From Thunnus maccoyii (lineage: Eukaryota; Chordata; Actinopteri; Scombriformes; Scombridae): DNA of 64,000 nt. Position 1 is the first letter of the stretch. Each line of letters starts with the position of its first letter. A model generated the notes under the pieces. It was not told the DNA's origin, made no database searches, and was given only the letters and a program-made list of their open reading frames with translations. The DNA lies in assembly GCF_910596095.1 (NCBI RefSeq), contig NC_056534.1, positions 12,657,490-12,721,489 of the forward strand, read 5' to 3'. Positions 34,701-64,000 of this stretch are shown one piece after another. The translations under genes and the position numbers were made by a program.

Positions 34701-37311
34701 TACTTTTTTTATAAAGAGGAATTGACTTTAACATTTTAACAGGTTCCTGGAGTCTCAAGAGTGGGATTATAGAATAGTTTGGGTTTATGTTGGTAATTCT
34801 GACCTTTTCGCTTTTCTTTTATTTCTGTTATTTTTCCTTGTGTTCCAGTTTTCACCTCACTGCTTCCTGAAGGTATACACGTGGTGCACTGTGGAAAATG
34901 TAGGCAGAATGACAGATAGTGTGAATACAGCTGCTACAATGTCATTAGACTCAACTGTCATAGATGTTAAAATGGTCAGTTCACCCAGATTCCAGCATTT
35001 TCTATTTTCAGAAGAAATGGTTTTTCGATTACAAAATGTTGATAGTGCAGTATGTATCATCCAAGAGTAAGGAGGACATTGTTTCTGGAAGTTTTTTAAA
35101 TGTTGTTTTCCAATGCATGTTGTTACAAACTTGGATCAGGCTTGTAACAAGAGATGGAGTCCACACACACACACAAAGGGTTCTAATGCTAATTAAGTTT
35201 ATTTCACTAATAAGGTAGAGTGTGGGGATATGGAAGGAGTGAGTGGTGTAAAGCATTTCCGGATGAGTGGAGGTATGTGTGTAGTGTTGTATATGTGGTG
35301 CAAAGCAAAAGGAACTACAGAGTTGTGGAGAACATGAGATGATTTTGAGGCTGCCTGGCAAGAGTAAATCTTCATACGTGTACAAATAAGACTTCAGGTA
35401 CTGATACATAGAAGCAGGAACAGTGATGACTTTATAATGAAAAGTGTTTACTGGTTGCATGATTTCTTCATGAGTCACTTGCAAAAAAAAAGCTCTGCAG
35501 GGGTTCATCAGGTTCTCTGAATTTAAAAAAAGACATTCTTAAAAATACATTTCACATTGCTCCTGCTCCTATAAGAGTGAATGCCTGAAGTTTGCTTTTT
35601 TGTACATGTCAGTGCTTTGAGCTGCACAAATAAAGTTCTATACTCAGCAAATGAAACCAAAACTGTCTGCATGGATAGATACTATCATGTGTAAGAAAAT
35701 ATATTTTCTTGTAATTTGGGGGAACTGACCTATAAGCGTGGTCTAGTATTGGTATAGTAATAGTTGCAGGCTGACTGCAGTGCTGTGGATGAACTGTGGG
35801 TGGAGACAAAGTAAAAACACAGGAGCAGATCTAACACTGCTGCTGCTTCACAGGGTCAGACACCATTGTGAAACAGGCTGACCCAGTTCCACATAAAGTG
35901 TTAATTCTTCTAATAAAGTTCACAGTGCAAGCAGATTTTGCACAACATAGCCTTGTTCTCACAGTAAAAGCTCAAATTACCAGTATTATTTCACCGTAAA
36001 ACAAGTATTTATGAATTTTACACATGTTCAATCAGTGTTCTGTAAGCTCATACTCTTGTAAACCTACAACCATTCTTTTTGATGTAAAACCCTTATAAAT
36101 TAGTGAAATGATTGTAGCAACATTTCAGTGCACTGACCTTTGAAAAGCTCAAACCGGACGCCCTCTAGTGGGTAACTGGTAATATATCAGTGGCAGACAA
36201 CAGCTGGGGTGTGTGTTTCACCAAACGTGTGACAACTGAAGCTCATCAAACTGATCCTATAAAGGTAAGTGGCTTGTCCTCGCTCACCACCAAGCTGTGG
36301 TGTTTTAAATGGGTCAAAATATGTTCACAGATGGTACAAAGACCAACAAAACAAGGCGTATTAAATAGTTACTTGCCTGAAACAACAATAAAAATTTATA
36401 TTTTTCTAAGATGTCACTTCTTATTCACCTGGACAGAAACATTATATATTTTAAGAGTCTCACTGTATTTATCAGGAAACAGTGTGGTTTGATATAGAGT
36501 CTGTAGTGTGCCACCAGAGTAAATACAGAGGTTTTCAGTGTTTTATTGTAATCAACTAATAAACTGATACTTTTGAAAAGGAATTATAAAACAGTTGCTT
36601 CAATTTGAATATAAAATTATGACAGAGCAGACACAGGAGATCTAATTGGAAGGTTGTTGTGTGTTGGTCAGAAATGGTGATGCTGGCAAGAGTTGTGTTT
36701 GTGGTCAGAGCTCAACAGCGGGCCAATCCGAGCTCCTGCTGCTGCTCTGTGGCTCACATAAATAAATGTAACAACAGAAAATAAAATTTAATCCTCTAAT
36801 AATCTGAAAGCTCTAAAAACTCTTTATTTATTTAGTTACATAAACTGTTTCCCAAATGTCAAGAAAGAACTTCCATACTCAAAAATAAATATAAAAACCA
36901 TATTTGATTTCAATTTGCAATTGCATTTTAAAATTAGATGATTAATTCATAATTTATTACTGTACTTAACGTTATATCGCGTTTGTTTATTCTGTTTTTA
37001 TACTTCATGTGAAAATTCAGTGAGCTTTAGGGGTGCTTGTAGACACATTTTTTATTTGATTCGATTTTTTTTAACCCTTGGACAGAGCTAGGCTAGCTGT
37101 TTCCACCTGTTTACAGTCTTTATGCTAAGCTAAGCTTAGCTAACCAGCTACTAGTGGTTATTTTTGCTGTACAGATACAAGAGTGGTATAGATCTTCTCA
37201 TCTAACTCTCAGCAAAAAAGCGAATATGCATATTTGCTTATATGTCAAACTATTCCTTTAAATGTAGCAATTAAAAAATGTATTTTAATTTAACACTGAG
37301 AAGTCTTTAAA
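34701..37311. other. intergenic DNA between stox2 and tll1, central part
   Basis: No gene recognised. A dispersed repeat lies at 37065-37262. The rest is AT-rich without long open frames. Confidence 0.4.
37065..37262 (+). repeat. dispersed teleost repeat (TATGCTAAGCTAAGC type)
   Basis: Carries GGCTAGCTGTTTCCACCTG, CTTTATGCTAAGCTAAGCT, AGTGGTATAGATCTTCTCAT and the tail ATGTCAAACTATTCCTTTA, a block I recall as widespread in fish genomes. Family not assigned. Confidence 0.65.
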
Positions 37312-37985
37312 GGTGCTATATTATGTAAAATTAGCCCTGGCCCGTCCTGTTTCATAATACCACCTTTTACCTCAAGAGTCAATAGTGAGTCACTGTAGTG
37401 TCCAGTCTGCCCTCAGTCTACCGTAAGAGGATAAAGAAGCCTACAGTTTACAGTGAGTCTGTGCTATGGCGTCGTCAAAACATCAAAATGCCACAGAGAC
37501 ATCAGAGCCAGCGGTAAATTACTAAAGAGCTGCACAGATCAGCTCAACGGATCATTGCTCCCTGGGATGACGATGAATGTTGACTGGCCGATAATCTCAG
37601 GTGTTGGGCTGCTAGCGGCCGAGATGACCTGCTTGTCTCACCTGGCCAATGGCTCCAATGGCATTTCCGAAAACATCAGAGCAAATTTTCAAACAAGCGT
37701 TATTTGGATAAACTGACCACATACTGGGAATCTAAGTGGTTACTCGCCTGAAAAAATATTAAAACTGGAATAAAGTGGAATAATAATGGTCCAAATTCGA
37801 AAATTACAACAGTTTTTAGCCTGACTCAAAATATCCACTATTGCTGTCAGTTGTTTGGGGCAGTGCCACTTCTTCATTTTCTGTTAGACTGAGGGCAGAC
37901 TGGATGCTACAGTGACTCACTATCGCCTCTTGAGGTACAAAGTGAGACAGGACAAGCTGGGGATATTCTTACATGTAGCGTTTAC
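37312..37985. mobile_element. foldback / MITE with ~100 bp inverted arms
   Basis: The left arm (about 37312-37422) and right arm (about 37882-37985) are inverted copies. Best block: TAGTGAGTCACTGTAG at 37383 against CTACAGTGACTCACTA ending at 37922, then CCAGTCTGCCCTCAGTCTA against its inverse. Outer parts diverge more. The ~460 bp middle has an open frame of 87 codons with no recognisable product. Confidence 0.75.
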
Positions 37986-39806
37986 TGATTTTTTTGGCCA
38001 CTTGGAGGCAGCAGAAGCAAGTTGTGAACACATCATTGAGGTATTGTCACCTTTTCAGTTGATACATTGAAATTGTTTGCAAACAGTTGCTCATTTACTC
38101 ATTCAGTTGTGTTTCTGTCCGATGATTGTAAGTCCAATATTCTCTTTTAGCTCTGTTTTGGTTTCTACCAACTCCTGAGGGAAATATCTTTAGCTGCTAA
38201 ATGCTCCACTATGTTCACCAGCTTGTCACTAACTGTGTCTCTTAGTCGTTTGTTGCTGAACAGGTAGTGTACGGTGGGTTTTTAGAGCTTTTTCTCTGAA
38301 AACAGCTGCCTGCTGTGGCTGAAAACGGCTCTATGAGAGTGGTGAGAATGAACCAAAATGGTAAATTTGCAGCCAGATTGAAAACAATGAGCTGAAACTC
38401 GCTATAAAACTCTGTGAAGCTGTGAGGAGCTGCAGAGTCGGGTGATAATTTTCTGTAGTTTCATCACTACAAGCCTCTCACATTACACAGTCATTTGATA
38501 CATTGTCATAATGAAAAATATTGATTATAGCTGCTTTAATTATTCTGGTTGCACACTCAGACTCCACAGATTGTACACAGAAAACATAAAATGGCTGTAG
38601 AAACACAAATAATAGACACTGAGTGAAAAATGTTGCCATAAATTACCACAGACCTGGTATGCACATAATTTGAGTCATCAAATACTATCAAATGTGCTTT
38701 CAGAATGATATTGTCATGATGGGAAAATGCCCAAATTCGATTTGTGGATCAATATTTAGCCCTTATAGAAACTCTCTCATCTAAACAGGTCTCAAAAAAA
38801 CAAATTTATTCACAGAATGTAGCGATAACTGATGAAACACAGACGTGTGTGGTTTTAACCTGTGTGTATTTTAATGACTGATGCAGAGGACGTCATGTCA
38901 GTGTCTCTGAACTACAGACACAGAGGTGGAATGATAAAACAAACCTACAGTGGATCAGGGTCACCTGGAGCTTGGCACGTACAGCAATGAATGATTCAAC
39001 TTAAAAACATACAGCTTACAGACATACACTCACATATTTCTCTAGAATCTGCTATACAGTAACACACACTTACACAGAATGCATGTATACAACATTTGCA
39101 TTGAACACAGAAATGATGCAACCTGTGTGCACCTGGTATTCCTTCAACTTTACAGCACTTTTCTCTCCACGCTCCAAATATACAGAAGGGAAGTGTGTGT
39201 GTTCAAATATGGGTGGGAAAAATGCACACAAATGTGTTTTTATGTGTTTATGACATGTAAGCGTGTGTGTATGTATCTCTGAGAGCAGCTACAAAAATGA
39301 CACACAAAAACACACATGCACCGTAGACACTCTATCTCACACACAGACTACATTTCCCATGTTTTGTTTCTTTTCACAATTATACCATTCAAGATCTTCA
39401 AACAAATGAAATACGCTGCCAAAAAACCTCGAAAACACTCCGCTGACACAAGACAACCCGTGCAAGAGCATAGGAGCGACCTCCGATAGCATACATTTGG
39501 TTCTAAGGCAATAATGTAGTTCCACAGGACTAGTGTTGTTGATGCAGTGTGCTGTTTGCACGCTGTGTCTCCATTTGAAAACCTTTAGTTCCAGTTATCT
39601 GTCATTCAGTGTATGTTTGTTTTAGCACCATGGGAATCTCTCCTTTCAATCAGAATCGTGTCACTCCTGAGAGACAGCTGTGAAAAATATTCCCTTCCAA
39701 TATCCACTAAAAAAAAAAAAAAAACAAATCTCATGATTATTGGGGTGAAGAGGAATCGGGGACATCCATGAAAGTTTGTTAGAAGACAAACTGAAAAAAC
39801 AGCATT

Positions 39807-39808
<2 letters not shown>

Positions 39809-39861
<53 letters not shown>
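39809..39861. repeat. (CA)n microsatellite
   Basis: About 26 perfect units, downstream of tll1. Confidence 0.98.
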
Positions 39862-39864
<3 letters not shown>

Positions 39865-40019
39865 ACATGATGCAAGGCGTAACATTAACATCACAGATCA
39901 TTTTGGAAAGTTCTCCATTTGCATTTTGTTTTTATTTTTATTTGTCCATTCCAACGATGGTCATCTGCATAAGCTTTAAGCAAAAGGGCAAGGACAGGCT
40001 TGAGCCTTTTCTTTTCTCT

Positions 40020-40057
<38 letters not shown>

Positions 40058-40076
40058 ACACGCACACACACACACG
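40020..40076. repeat. (CA)n microsatellite
   Basis: About 28 units with interruptions (CTCA, CGCA). Confidence 0.97.
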
Positions 40077-40313
40077 TACAGTAAACACAAACATCATGGG
40101 CTGTACAATAAGACATGACAAGTAAAATCATCTGCAGCCGTTCTGAGCTGGGCTGTCGAGACCAGTTCCCAGGCATCAAAGGCAATAAAAACGTCTGTTT
40201 AGAGTTTCTTCTCAGTTACTGTGGGTGATGAGCAGCCGTGTGATCACAGTAAGTCGCACAGTTCAAGAATCAAGGAGTCAGACTCAAAACTCCCTTGTTG
40301 AATGCATTTTCTT

Positions 40314-40788
40314 TTTATTTAGGTTGAAGCTCTTTAGTTCTTTAAGCATCCATAGTTTATAATTCTGAACATGAATCTAGTGTGTGAAGTTGTTTGAGTG
40401 TCTTTAAACCCTATTTCCACATCGAGCGAGAGCAGCTTGATGTGCAGTGATGAAAATCCATCTCCTCCACAAAAAATGGCGCACTCAAGTCAAGAAACTC
40501 GTCAGCATGTTTCCCCACGTTTGTTGAAAATCAAACTGATATCTTATTGTTTTTCCTGTTTCGTCTCAGATCGCGATGACCACCAGAGCCACAGAGGGAG
40601 ACAAATGTTCACGTGAGAGTCGTCTTCCTCTGGTGGCTGGCAAATGTCCACAACGTCCACGTTTGTGTGTGGGTCCGAGAAGAGGGGGGGGGGGGGGCAG
40701 GCTGTACTTTTTCTTGTTGCCATGGTGAAGGTCAGGGTAACAGTGGCGGGGCTGCACAGAGGTCAGAGGTCACGGGCTGCGTGTGAAG
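40314..40788 (-). other. tll1: tll1 3' UTR (minimum extent)
   Basis: Follows the minus-strand stop at 40789-40791. The first canonical minus-strand AATAAA is the plus-strand TTTATT at 40314-40319. A run of 15 G on the plus strand (40684-40698, with one interruption) lies inside. Confidence 0.5.
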
Positions 40789-59863
<19,075 letters not shown>

Positions 59864-60480
59864 CTACACAAACATCCAGGTGTGTAAGCAGAAACACACA
59901 GTGAGATTCATAACTCAACATCTTCACTGTCATACGTTTGTCAGTCACAGGTAATATTTTATATGCAGCTTTTAATTTCTTCTGTCTTCAGGGATTTAAA
60001 GACTATCACTGTAACCTAATTAACAAGTCCATACCACACCCTGAGGAAGAAACAATATATTTTTACCCTCATTTCTGTAGTTTTGGTGATCATTTGTATC
60101 AATTTGGATAACATTTTGTTTACAGTGCCTTCACTACATAGTTCAATAGGGCAGGTAACATGAGTGGGTAGATTATCTAAACCACTTGCTCTATTTCATT
60201 TTTTCTGACTGCCAGAGACGTAATATAATACTTGGATATGCATGGTTTGCATGTGCAGGAGGTTGAGACATAATACCAACAAAGTCACATGTGTGAACTG
60301 GCTGACACAAGCAACCTGATAAAGGGGCCTGGCAACCAGCAGTCGTCTCCTTTTCTTCTTGCCTAAATGTGCACGTCATGTATGTTGTTAGCATTAGCTA
60401 GCATCAGTGCTTGACCACTTATGCCAGTAGCCTCATAACTTATCAGTTGGAGCTACGTTCTGTCTTCCAGAGGCTGCATA
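59864..60480. other. tll1 intron, left of the DIRS element
   Basis: AT-rich DNA with no recognised exon. Confidence 0.45.
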
Positions 60481-60780
60481 GCTAGTGCTCATCCCGCCAG
60501 GAGTTTTGCCGAAACTCCAATCACAAAGCATTGGACTTTTCTCCCCTCCCCATTGCGGGTGAAGAACTACTGTGTGCTGTATTAGCTTGTGTTTTTATAC
60601 TTTGCCAACCAGTCTCGCTGAGATGTTTTCACCATGTTATGACAACTGTGTCAATGGTTGGGGAACCATAGTTGAGAGTGTTTTTTCACTCCTTGGCAAC
60701 TGACTTAATACTTGTTAACGGTAATTACACGTGATTGCGAGGGTGACTTGTATGAATTACCTGCGACACTAGCGGAAATT

Positions 60781-60970
60781 GGATTTGTAGTTGCGTGTTT
60801 CTTGCTCTACCACTACATCACTAGCCTTACGCGCGTTATAGGTGCTGGTTTAATTGGAATTGTAGCTGAGTGTTTCTCGCTCTACTGCCACATTGCTAGC
60901 TTTACAGTGTTATAGGTGCTGGTTTACTTCGGATTTGTAGGCAGGTGTGTCTCACTCTTTTGCTATTATC
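60781..60970 (+). repeat. 75 bp tandem repeat, about 2.5 units
   Basis: Units begin GGATTTGTAG at 60781, GGAATTGTAG at 60856 and GGATTTGTAG at 60931, exactly 75 bases apart. Shared parts: GTGTTTCT(T/C)GCTCTAC, CATTGCTAGC/CATCACTAGC and TTATAGGTGCTGGTTTA. Likely in the DIRS terminal region. Confidence 0.9.
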
Positions 60971-61094
60971 AAACCATAATAGCAAGTGCACACGCTGAAG
61001 TGCACTCGCCTTGGCGGTGTCTGTATGGGGTAGGAACGTGCTCGTCTGACAGTAGCATTGCTGAGGCTGGCTTACTTTTTCTATTCCTTCAGGA

Positions 61095-61973
61095 ATGCCT
61101 GCAATCAGCGCCCCTTCAGGTTCTAAGTGCCACAGGCATACACAGGGTGACGCTTCCAACACTAAGAAGAAACGGAAGGGTGATGAACCTTTGGCTCTTA
61201 AAGTAGATACATTGGCTTCTGAGTTTGCCCAGATTAAGGCCCTTCTTAATTTACCGCCTGGCGGGCCGTCCACTGCTGCTGTCACTGCTGTTTCAGAGCC
61301 GTCACTCCAGGTCTATGATGAGAGTGATGGCTTAGCTACTTTACCCTCTGTTGCTAGTCAGCATGATGAGGATTCACTATCTGTTGCGGCCTCAGGGAAT
61401 CTTTTTACTGATAAGGAAACAGGAGCACAGGAGGAACTGGAGAGGGAGTCCCCCCTCCCCTCTGTGACAGGTTCTCACGGGTCAGGAGCAGATGCCTTAA
61501 AGGATGCTGAGGCGGGTCATTCCACAGATAAGCAAGCCATCCAACTGGCCATCTTATGGCTTAGTCTGGATGCTGCCCCTGTAGAGGCTGCTCCCTCTAG
61601 TGACTTTTTCAAGCGCACTCCACAACCATCTGCCCTTAGAGTTCCACCCTCTGTACCATACACTGACAAACTTCAGAGGTGCTGGCGAGACCCCAAGGCA
61701 TTCCTCCATCTACCAAGTGACTGCAGGGTTTTGGCTGCTAAGATGGATACCACCCAGTATGTTCTAGACCAAATGCCTGCCATCGATGCCTCCATTACCT
61801 CTCTGATAGAATCTCCAGATGAAGCCCTTAGACTGGATGCTCAAAGTCCAAGCCCACACTGTAGAATCACTGATGACCTCCTTACCAAGAGCTATGATAT
61901 AGCAGCTCAAATTTTGTTCTATCTCTATTGCAGACTCTCCAGATTGCTGGAGGCCTCAACACAGCCTGAGTAA
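61095..61973 (+). CDS. DIRS gag-like protein, C-terminally frameshifted
   Basis: 292 codons from ATG 61095. Basic N-terminus with KKKRKGDEPLALKV, an acidic/Ser-rich middle, then FKRTPQPSALRVPPSVPYTD, a WRDPKAF segment and LTKSYDIAAQ, as in the gag-like ORF of fish DIRS elements (recalled). After IAAQ the frame shifts and stops; matching C-terminal residues (PLSEGCRKTLSTLPVIPG) go on in another frame at about 62070-62130. It is a structural nucleic-acid-binding protein of the element, not a host gene. Confidence 0.7.
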   Translation: MPAISAPSGSKCHRHTQGDASNTKKKRKGDEPLALKVDTLASEFAQIKALLNLPPGGPSTAAVTAVSEPSLQVYDESDGLATLPSVASQHDEDSLSVAASGNLFTDKETGAQEELERESPLPSVTGSHGSGADALKDAEAGHSTDKQAIQLAILWLSLDAAPVEAAPSSDFFKRTPQPSALRVPPSVPYTDKLQRCWRDPKAFLHLPSDCRVLAAKMDTTQYVLDQMPAIDASITSLIESPDEALRLDAQSPSPHCRITDDLLTKSYDIAAQILFYLYCRLSRLLEASTQPE

Positions 61974-62310
61974 TGCTCCGTTCCAGGTGTTTGCTTTTAT
62001 GACCAAAGAGCTTGGCAGACTGATGTTCACTTTGACCTTGGCCTAGCGCCAAGTGTGGCTTGTATCCCTTGTCAGATCCCTTGTCAGAGGGGTGCAGGAA
62101 GACACTTAGCACACTGCCTGTCATTCCAGGCCTGATGTTTGGGCATGCAGCCCAACAAGGCTTGGAGCATAGTGTGCAAGTGAACAAAGTCAAGTAACAG
62201 TTTGCCAACTCATGCTAGGCACCTTTGCCATCAGTCCCCGAAATTCATTGGGGCCAGAATTAATGTTGTCAACGACCCTCTGATGTCTCTGGCTCTCAGG
62301 TGCATTGCGG

Positions 62311-62602
62311 CAGCACTTTCTCCTCTGCTTGCCAGGGACATGCGCATTCCTCCTTACTTGGATGATTGATTGATATGTGCACCAACCTGGGAGCAGGCAA
62401 TCTGTGACACAACGACTCTTTTGGCCCACATGACCCAGCTGGGGCTCACAGTGACTTTTGCAGAGAGTTCTTTAGTTCCCATTCAGCGAGTCGTGTTCAT
62501 TGGTGTTGGCCTCAATTCAGTATTGATGAGGGCCTCTCCCTCTCCTCAGAGTCTGGACAACATTCTCAGCCTCATCTCTTGCTTCAGAGAGGCACAAGGA
62601 TA
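62311..62602 (+). pseudogene. DIRS reverse transcriptase fragment
   Basis: Contains RIPPYLDD followed directly by a TGA (62367-62369) and then LICAPTWEQAICDTTTLLAH and the thumb-like GLTVTFAESSLVPIQRVVFI. The two Asp of the catalytic YLDD box are kept. The upstream fingers/palm part is largely missing. Confidence 0.7.
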
Positions 62603-62819
62603 ACATACAGCCTATTCCTCCGGTTGCTGGGCAAATTGACTAGGGCTCCTTTCATTGCACCCCTTGCAGATCTGGATCTAGGGTTTGGGCCTTGACCCCA
62701 AGAGGCACCAAAGCAGGATGGTGATGGTCTCAAGCAAGTGCCTCTGGTCTCTGGAACCCTAGAGAAACAAGGCTTATCTGTGCCGTGGTGTTCCCTCGGC
62801 CTCACTTCCCTCCCGCTGG

Positions 62820-63060
62820 GAGATGGTAGTAACAGATTCCTCCCTCTCAGGCTGTGGGGCTGTGTGGAACCACAGGACAGTCAGGGGGACCTGGAGTCTG
62901 CAGCAGAGGCTCCAGCACATAAATGTGAGTGCTGTGTGCAGTACACTTAGCCCTCAGACATTTTCTTCCTTTCTTAGAAGGGAAATGTCTTTTCAGACAA
63001 TACCAAATCCAGTCAGTCCCTGAGGGAGGCTCAGAGGTTCCTTCAGTGGGCCTCACCTTG
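62820..63060 (+). pseudogene. DIRS RNase H fragment
   Basis: Reads VVTDSSLSGCGAVWNHRTVR, then GTWSLQQRLQHINVSAV, the typical start of the RNase H domain that follows RT in DIRS elements, with its first Asp present. The frame is broken soon afterwards. Confidence 0.65.
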
Positions 63061-63449
63061 CCTTGCAAGTCTCAGGGCAGGGTAATGCATCAGCCAGGTG
63101 TGCAGAACAGGGCAGCTTTCCCACCAAAAGCCCTCTCCCGGCAAGTGGAGACTGAACCTGATGGTGGTTCAGATGATCTGGGAGAGGTACAGCAGAGCGG
63201 ATGTCAACCTGTTTGCTTCGTAAACATCAACACATTGTCCCTCTCAGAACCAATCAGTCCATTGGAGCAGGACACACTGGCACACCCCTGGCCAGACTGC
63301 CTCCTGTATGCCTCCCCTCCACTTCCACTACTCATGCTGATACTTCACAGAATAGACAGATGGAACCACACAGTGCTGCTGGTGGCTCCATACTGGCCGG
63401 GGAGGATATGGTACCCTGTGATCCATCAGCTTCTCAATGGACTGCCTTT

Positions 63450-63900
63450 CCCCTCCCACCAAGAGAGGATCTTCTCTCTGTGTCTATATTGCTCAAATAT
63501 TTGCAGGTATTGCCGGATAAGGGGCTCTCAGTCTCTACCATTAAAGTGTATGTTGCAGCCGTCTCAGCTTGACATGTTTTGGTGGGCAATCGAACTGTGG
63601 GTAACATCCTCTGGTAAGCTGTTCTCTGAAAGGTGCTCTTGGCTGTGGCCCCTATGTGTTGTACGGGTGCCTTCATGGGATTTGCCTATCATCCTAGAAT
63701 CTTTATGTTCCCCACCGTTTGAGCCCCTATTAGGGGCCTCAGATGACTCTCTGGTAAGACTGCCTATCTCCTCGCTGTTGCATCTCCAAAGTGAGTTGGT
63801 AAGCTTTATGCCCTGTCAGTTGGCAGGGACTGTGTGCGTTGGAATTCTGATGGGTCTGGCGTTACCATGTGGCCCAACCCCTCTTTTCTTTCTAAGAGGC
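63450..63900 (+). pseudogene. DIRS tyrosine recombinase fragment
   Basis: An N-terminal SAM-like part (LLKYLQVLPDKGLSVSTIKV, YVAAVSA) is followed by LSGKTAYLLAVASPK, a stop, VGKLYALSV and GSGVTMWPNPSFLSKRL. These are the core-domain blocks of DIRS recombinases. At least four in-frame stops are present; the catalytic C-terminal part lies beyond the window. Confidence 0.65.
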
Positions 63901-64000
63901 TGTCAGCATTTCAGAATCCAGAATCAGGAATTTCGCCTTAATCTTCTCCTAAATAAGTTTCCTAAATTGGATTGGTTTGTTGTCCAATTGTCTGACTGCC

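Larger units (their letters stand above)
37986..40310. other. intergenic DNA and possible distal tll1 3' UTR
   Basis: No exon recognised. Rich in CA repeats from 39.0 kb on. If tll1 uses a polyadenylation site beyond 40314, part of this belongs to its 3' UTR. Confidence 0.4.
60700..64000 (+). mobile_element. decayed DIRS-type retrotransposon, cut by the window edge
   Basis: Order of parts on the plus strand: 75 bp tandem repeats (60781-60970), a gag-like frame (61095-61973), reverse transcriptase remnants (about 62300-62600), RNase H remnants (about 62820-63060), then a tyrosine-recombinase region (about 63450-63900). This order, the YLDD-type RT motif and the recombinase in place of an integrase are the marks of DIRS elements. 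Frameshifts and in-frame stops are frequent, and part of the RT between gag and the YLDD motif is missing. It lies in a tll1 intron, opposite to tll1. The exact left border is uncertain (60.5-60.75 kb). Confidence 0.8.

Noticed and set aside
37453..37716. 87-codon frame in the foldback element as a transposase
   Set aside because: No recognisable catalytic or DNA-binding motif and too short.
61095..61973. 292-codon frame as a host gene
   Set aside because: Immediately followed by RT, RNase H and tyrosine-recombinase remnants in DIRS order, and its C-terminus continues in another frame.

Overview
This window is nuclear genomic DNA from a vertebrate, almost certainly a teleost (ray-finned) fish. 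The genes are split by GT-AG introns. The intergenic and intronic DNA carries many (CA)n/(TG)n runs and repeat types typical of fish: hAT-like MITEs, foldback elements and a DIRS-type retrotransposon. The species cannot be named from the sequence. No prokaryotic feature, CRISPR array, rRNA or tRNA gene was recognised.

Three protein-coding genes account for nearly all coding sequence. (1) 2.0-9.0 kb, plus strand: a complete caspase-3 gene (casp3), six coding exons, 281 residues, apoptosis executioner. (2) 16.8-33.5 kb, plus strand: storkhead-box gene stox2. It has two clear alternative first coding exons (16823-17174 and 25142-25319) and possibly a third (20891-21080), all ending in the same phase and joining a shared exon at 26938. 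One 2.5 kb exon holds most of the protein. (3) 59.9-40.8 kb, minus strand: the 3' half of a tolloid-like metalloprotease gene (tll1). Nine exons encode the second half of CUB2 through the C-terminus. The protease domain, CUB1 and the first half of CUB2 lie beyond the right edge. stox2 and tll1 converge tail to tail across a 34-40 kb gap. The three genes are not a functional unit; the caspase-3/stox2/tll1 grouping is probably inherited vertebrate synteny (these lie on human 4q, from memory).

The rest is repeats and introns. A long imperfect palindrome and a hAT-type BED-finger remnant sit in casp3 intron 2. Two inverted-repeat MITEs with near-identical tips and a Myb/SANT-like fragment lie between casp3 and stox2. 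A ~195 bp tandem array with an inverted end and a 0.67 kb foldback element lie between stox2 and tll1. At least six copies of one fish MITE are scattered through the window. A decayed DIRS element, running opposite to tll1, fills 60.5-64 kb.

The points most worth a second look are two candidate coding exons not expected from the textbook genes: a possible third stox2 first exon, and a 123 nt frame-preserving cassette exon between CUB3 and EGF2 of tll1. An unassigned 84-codon minus-strand reading frame abuts the stox2 upstream promoter. Exon boundaries were set by hand from splice consensus, phase arithmetic and recalled family similarity; no alignment or transcript evidence was available.
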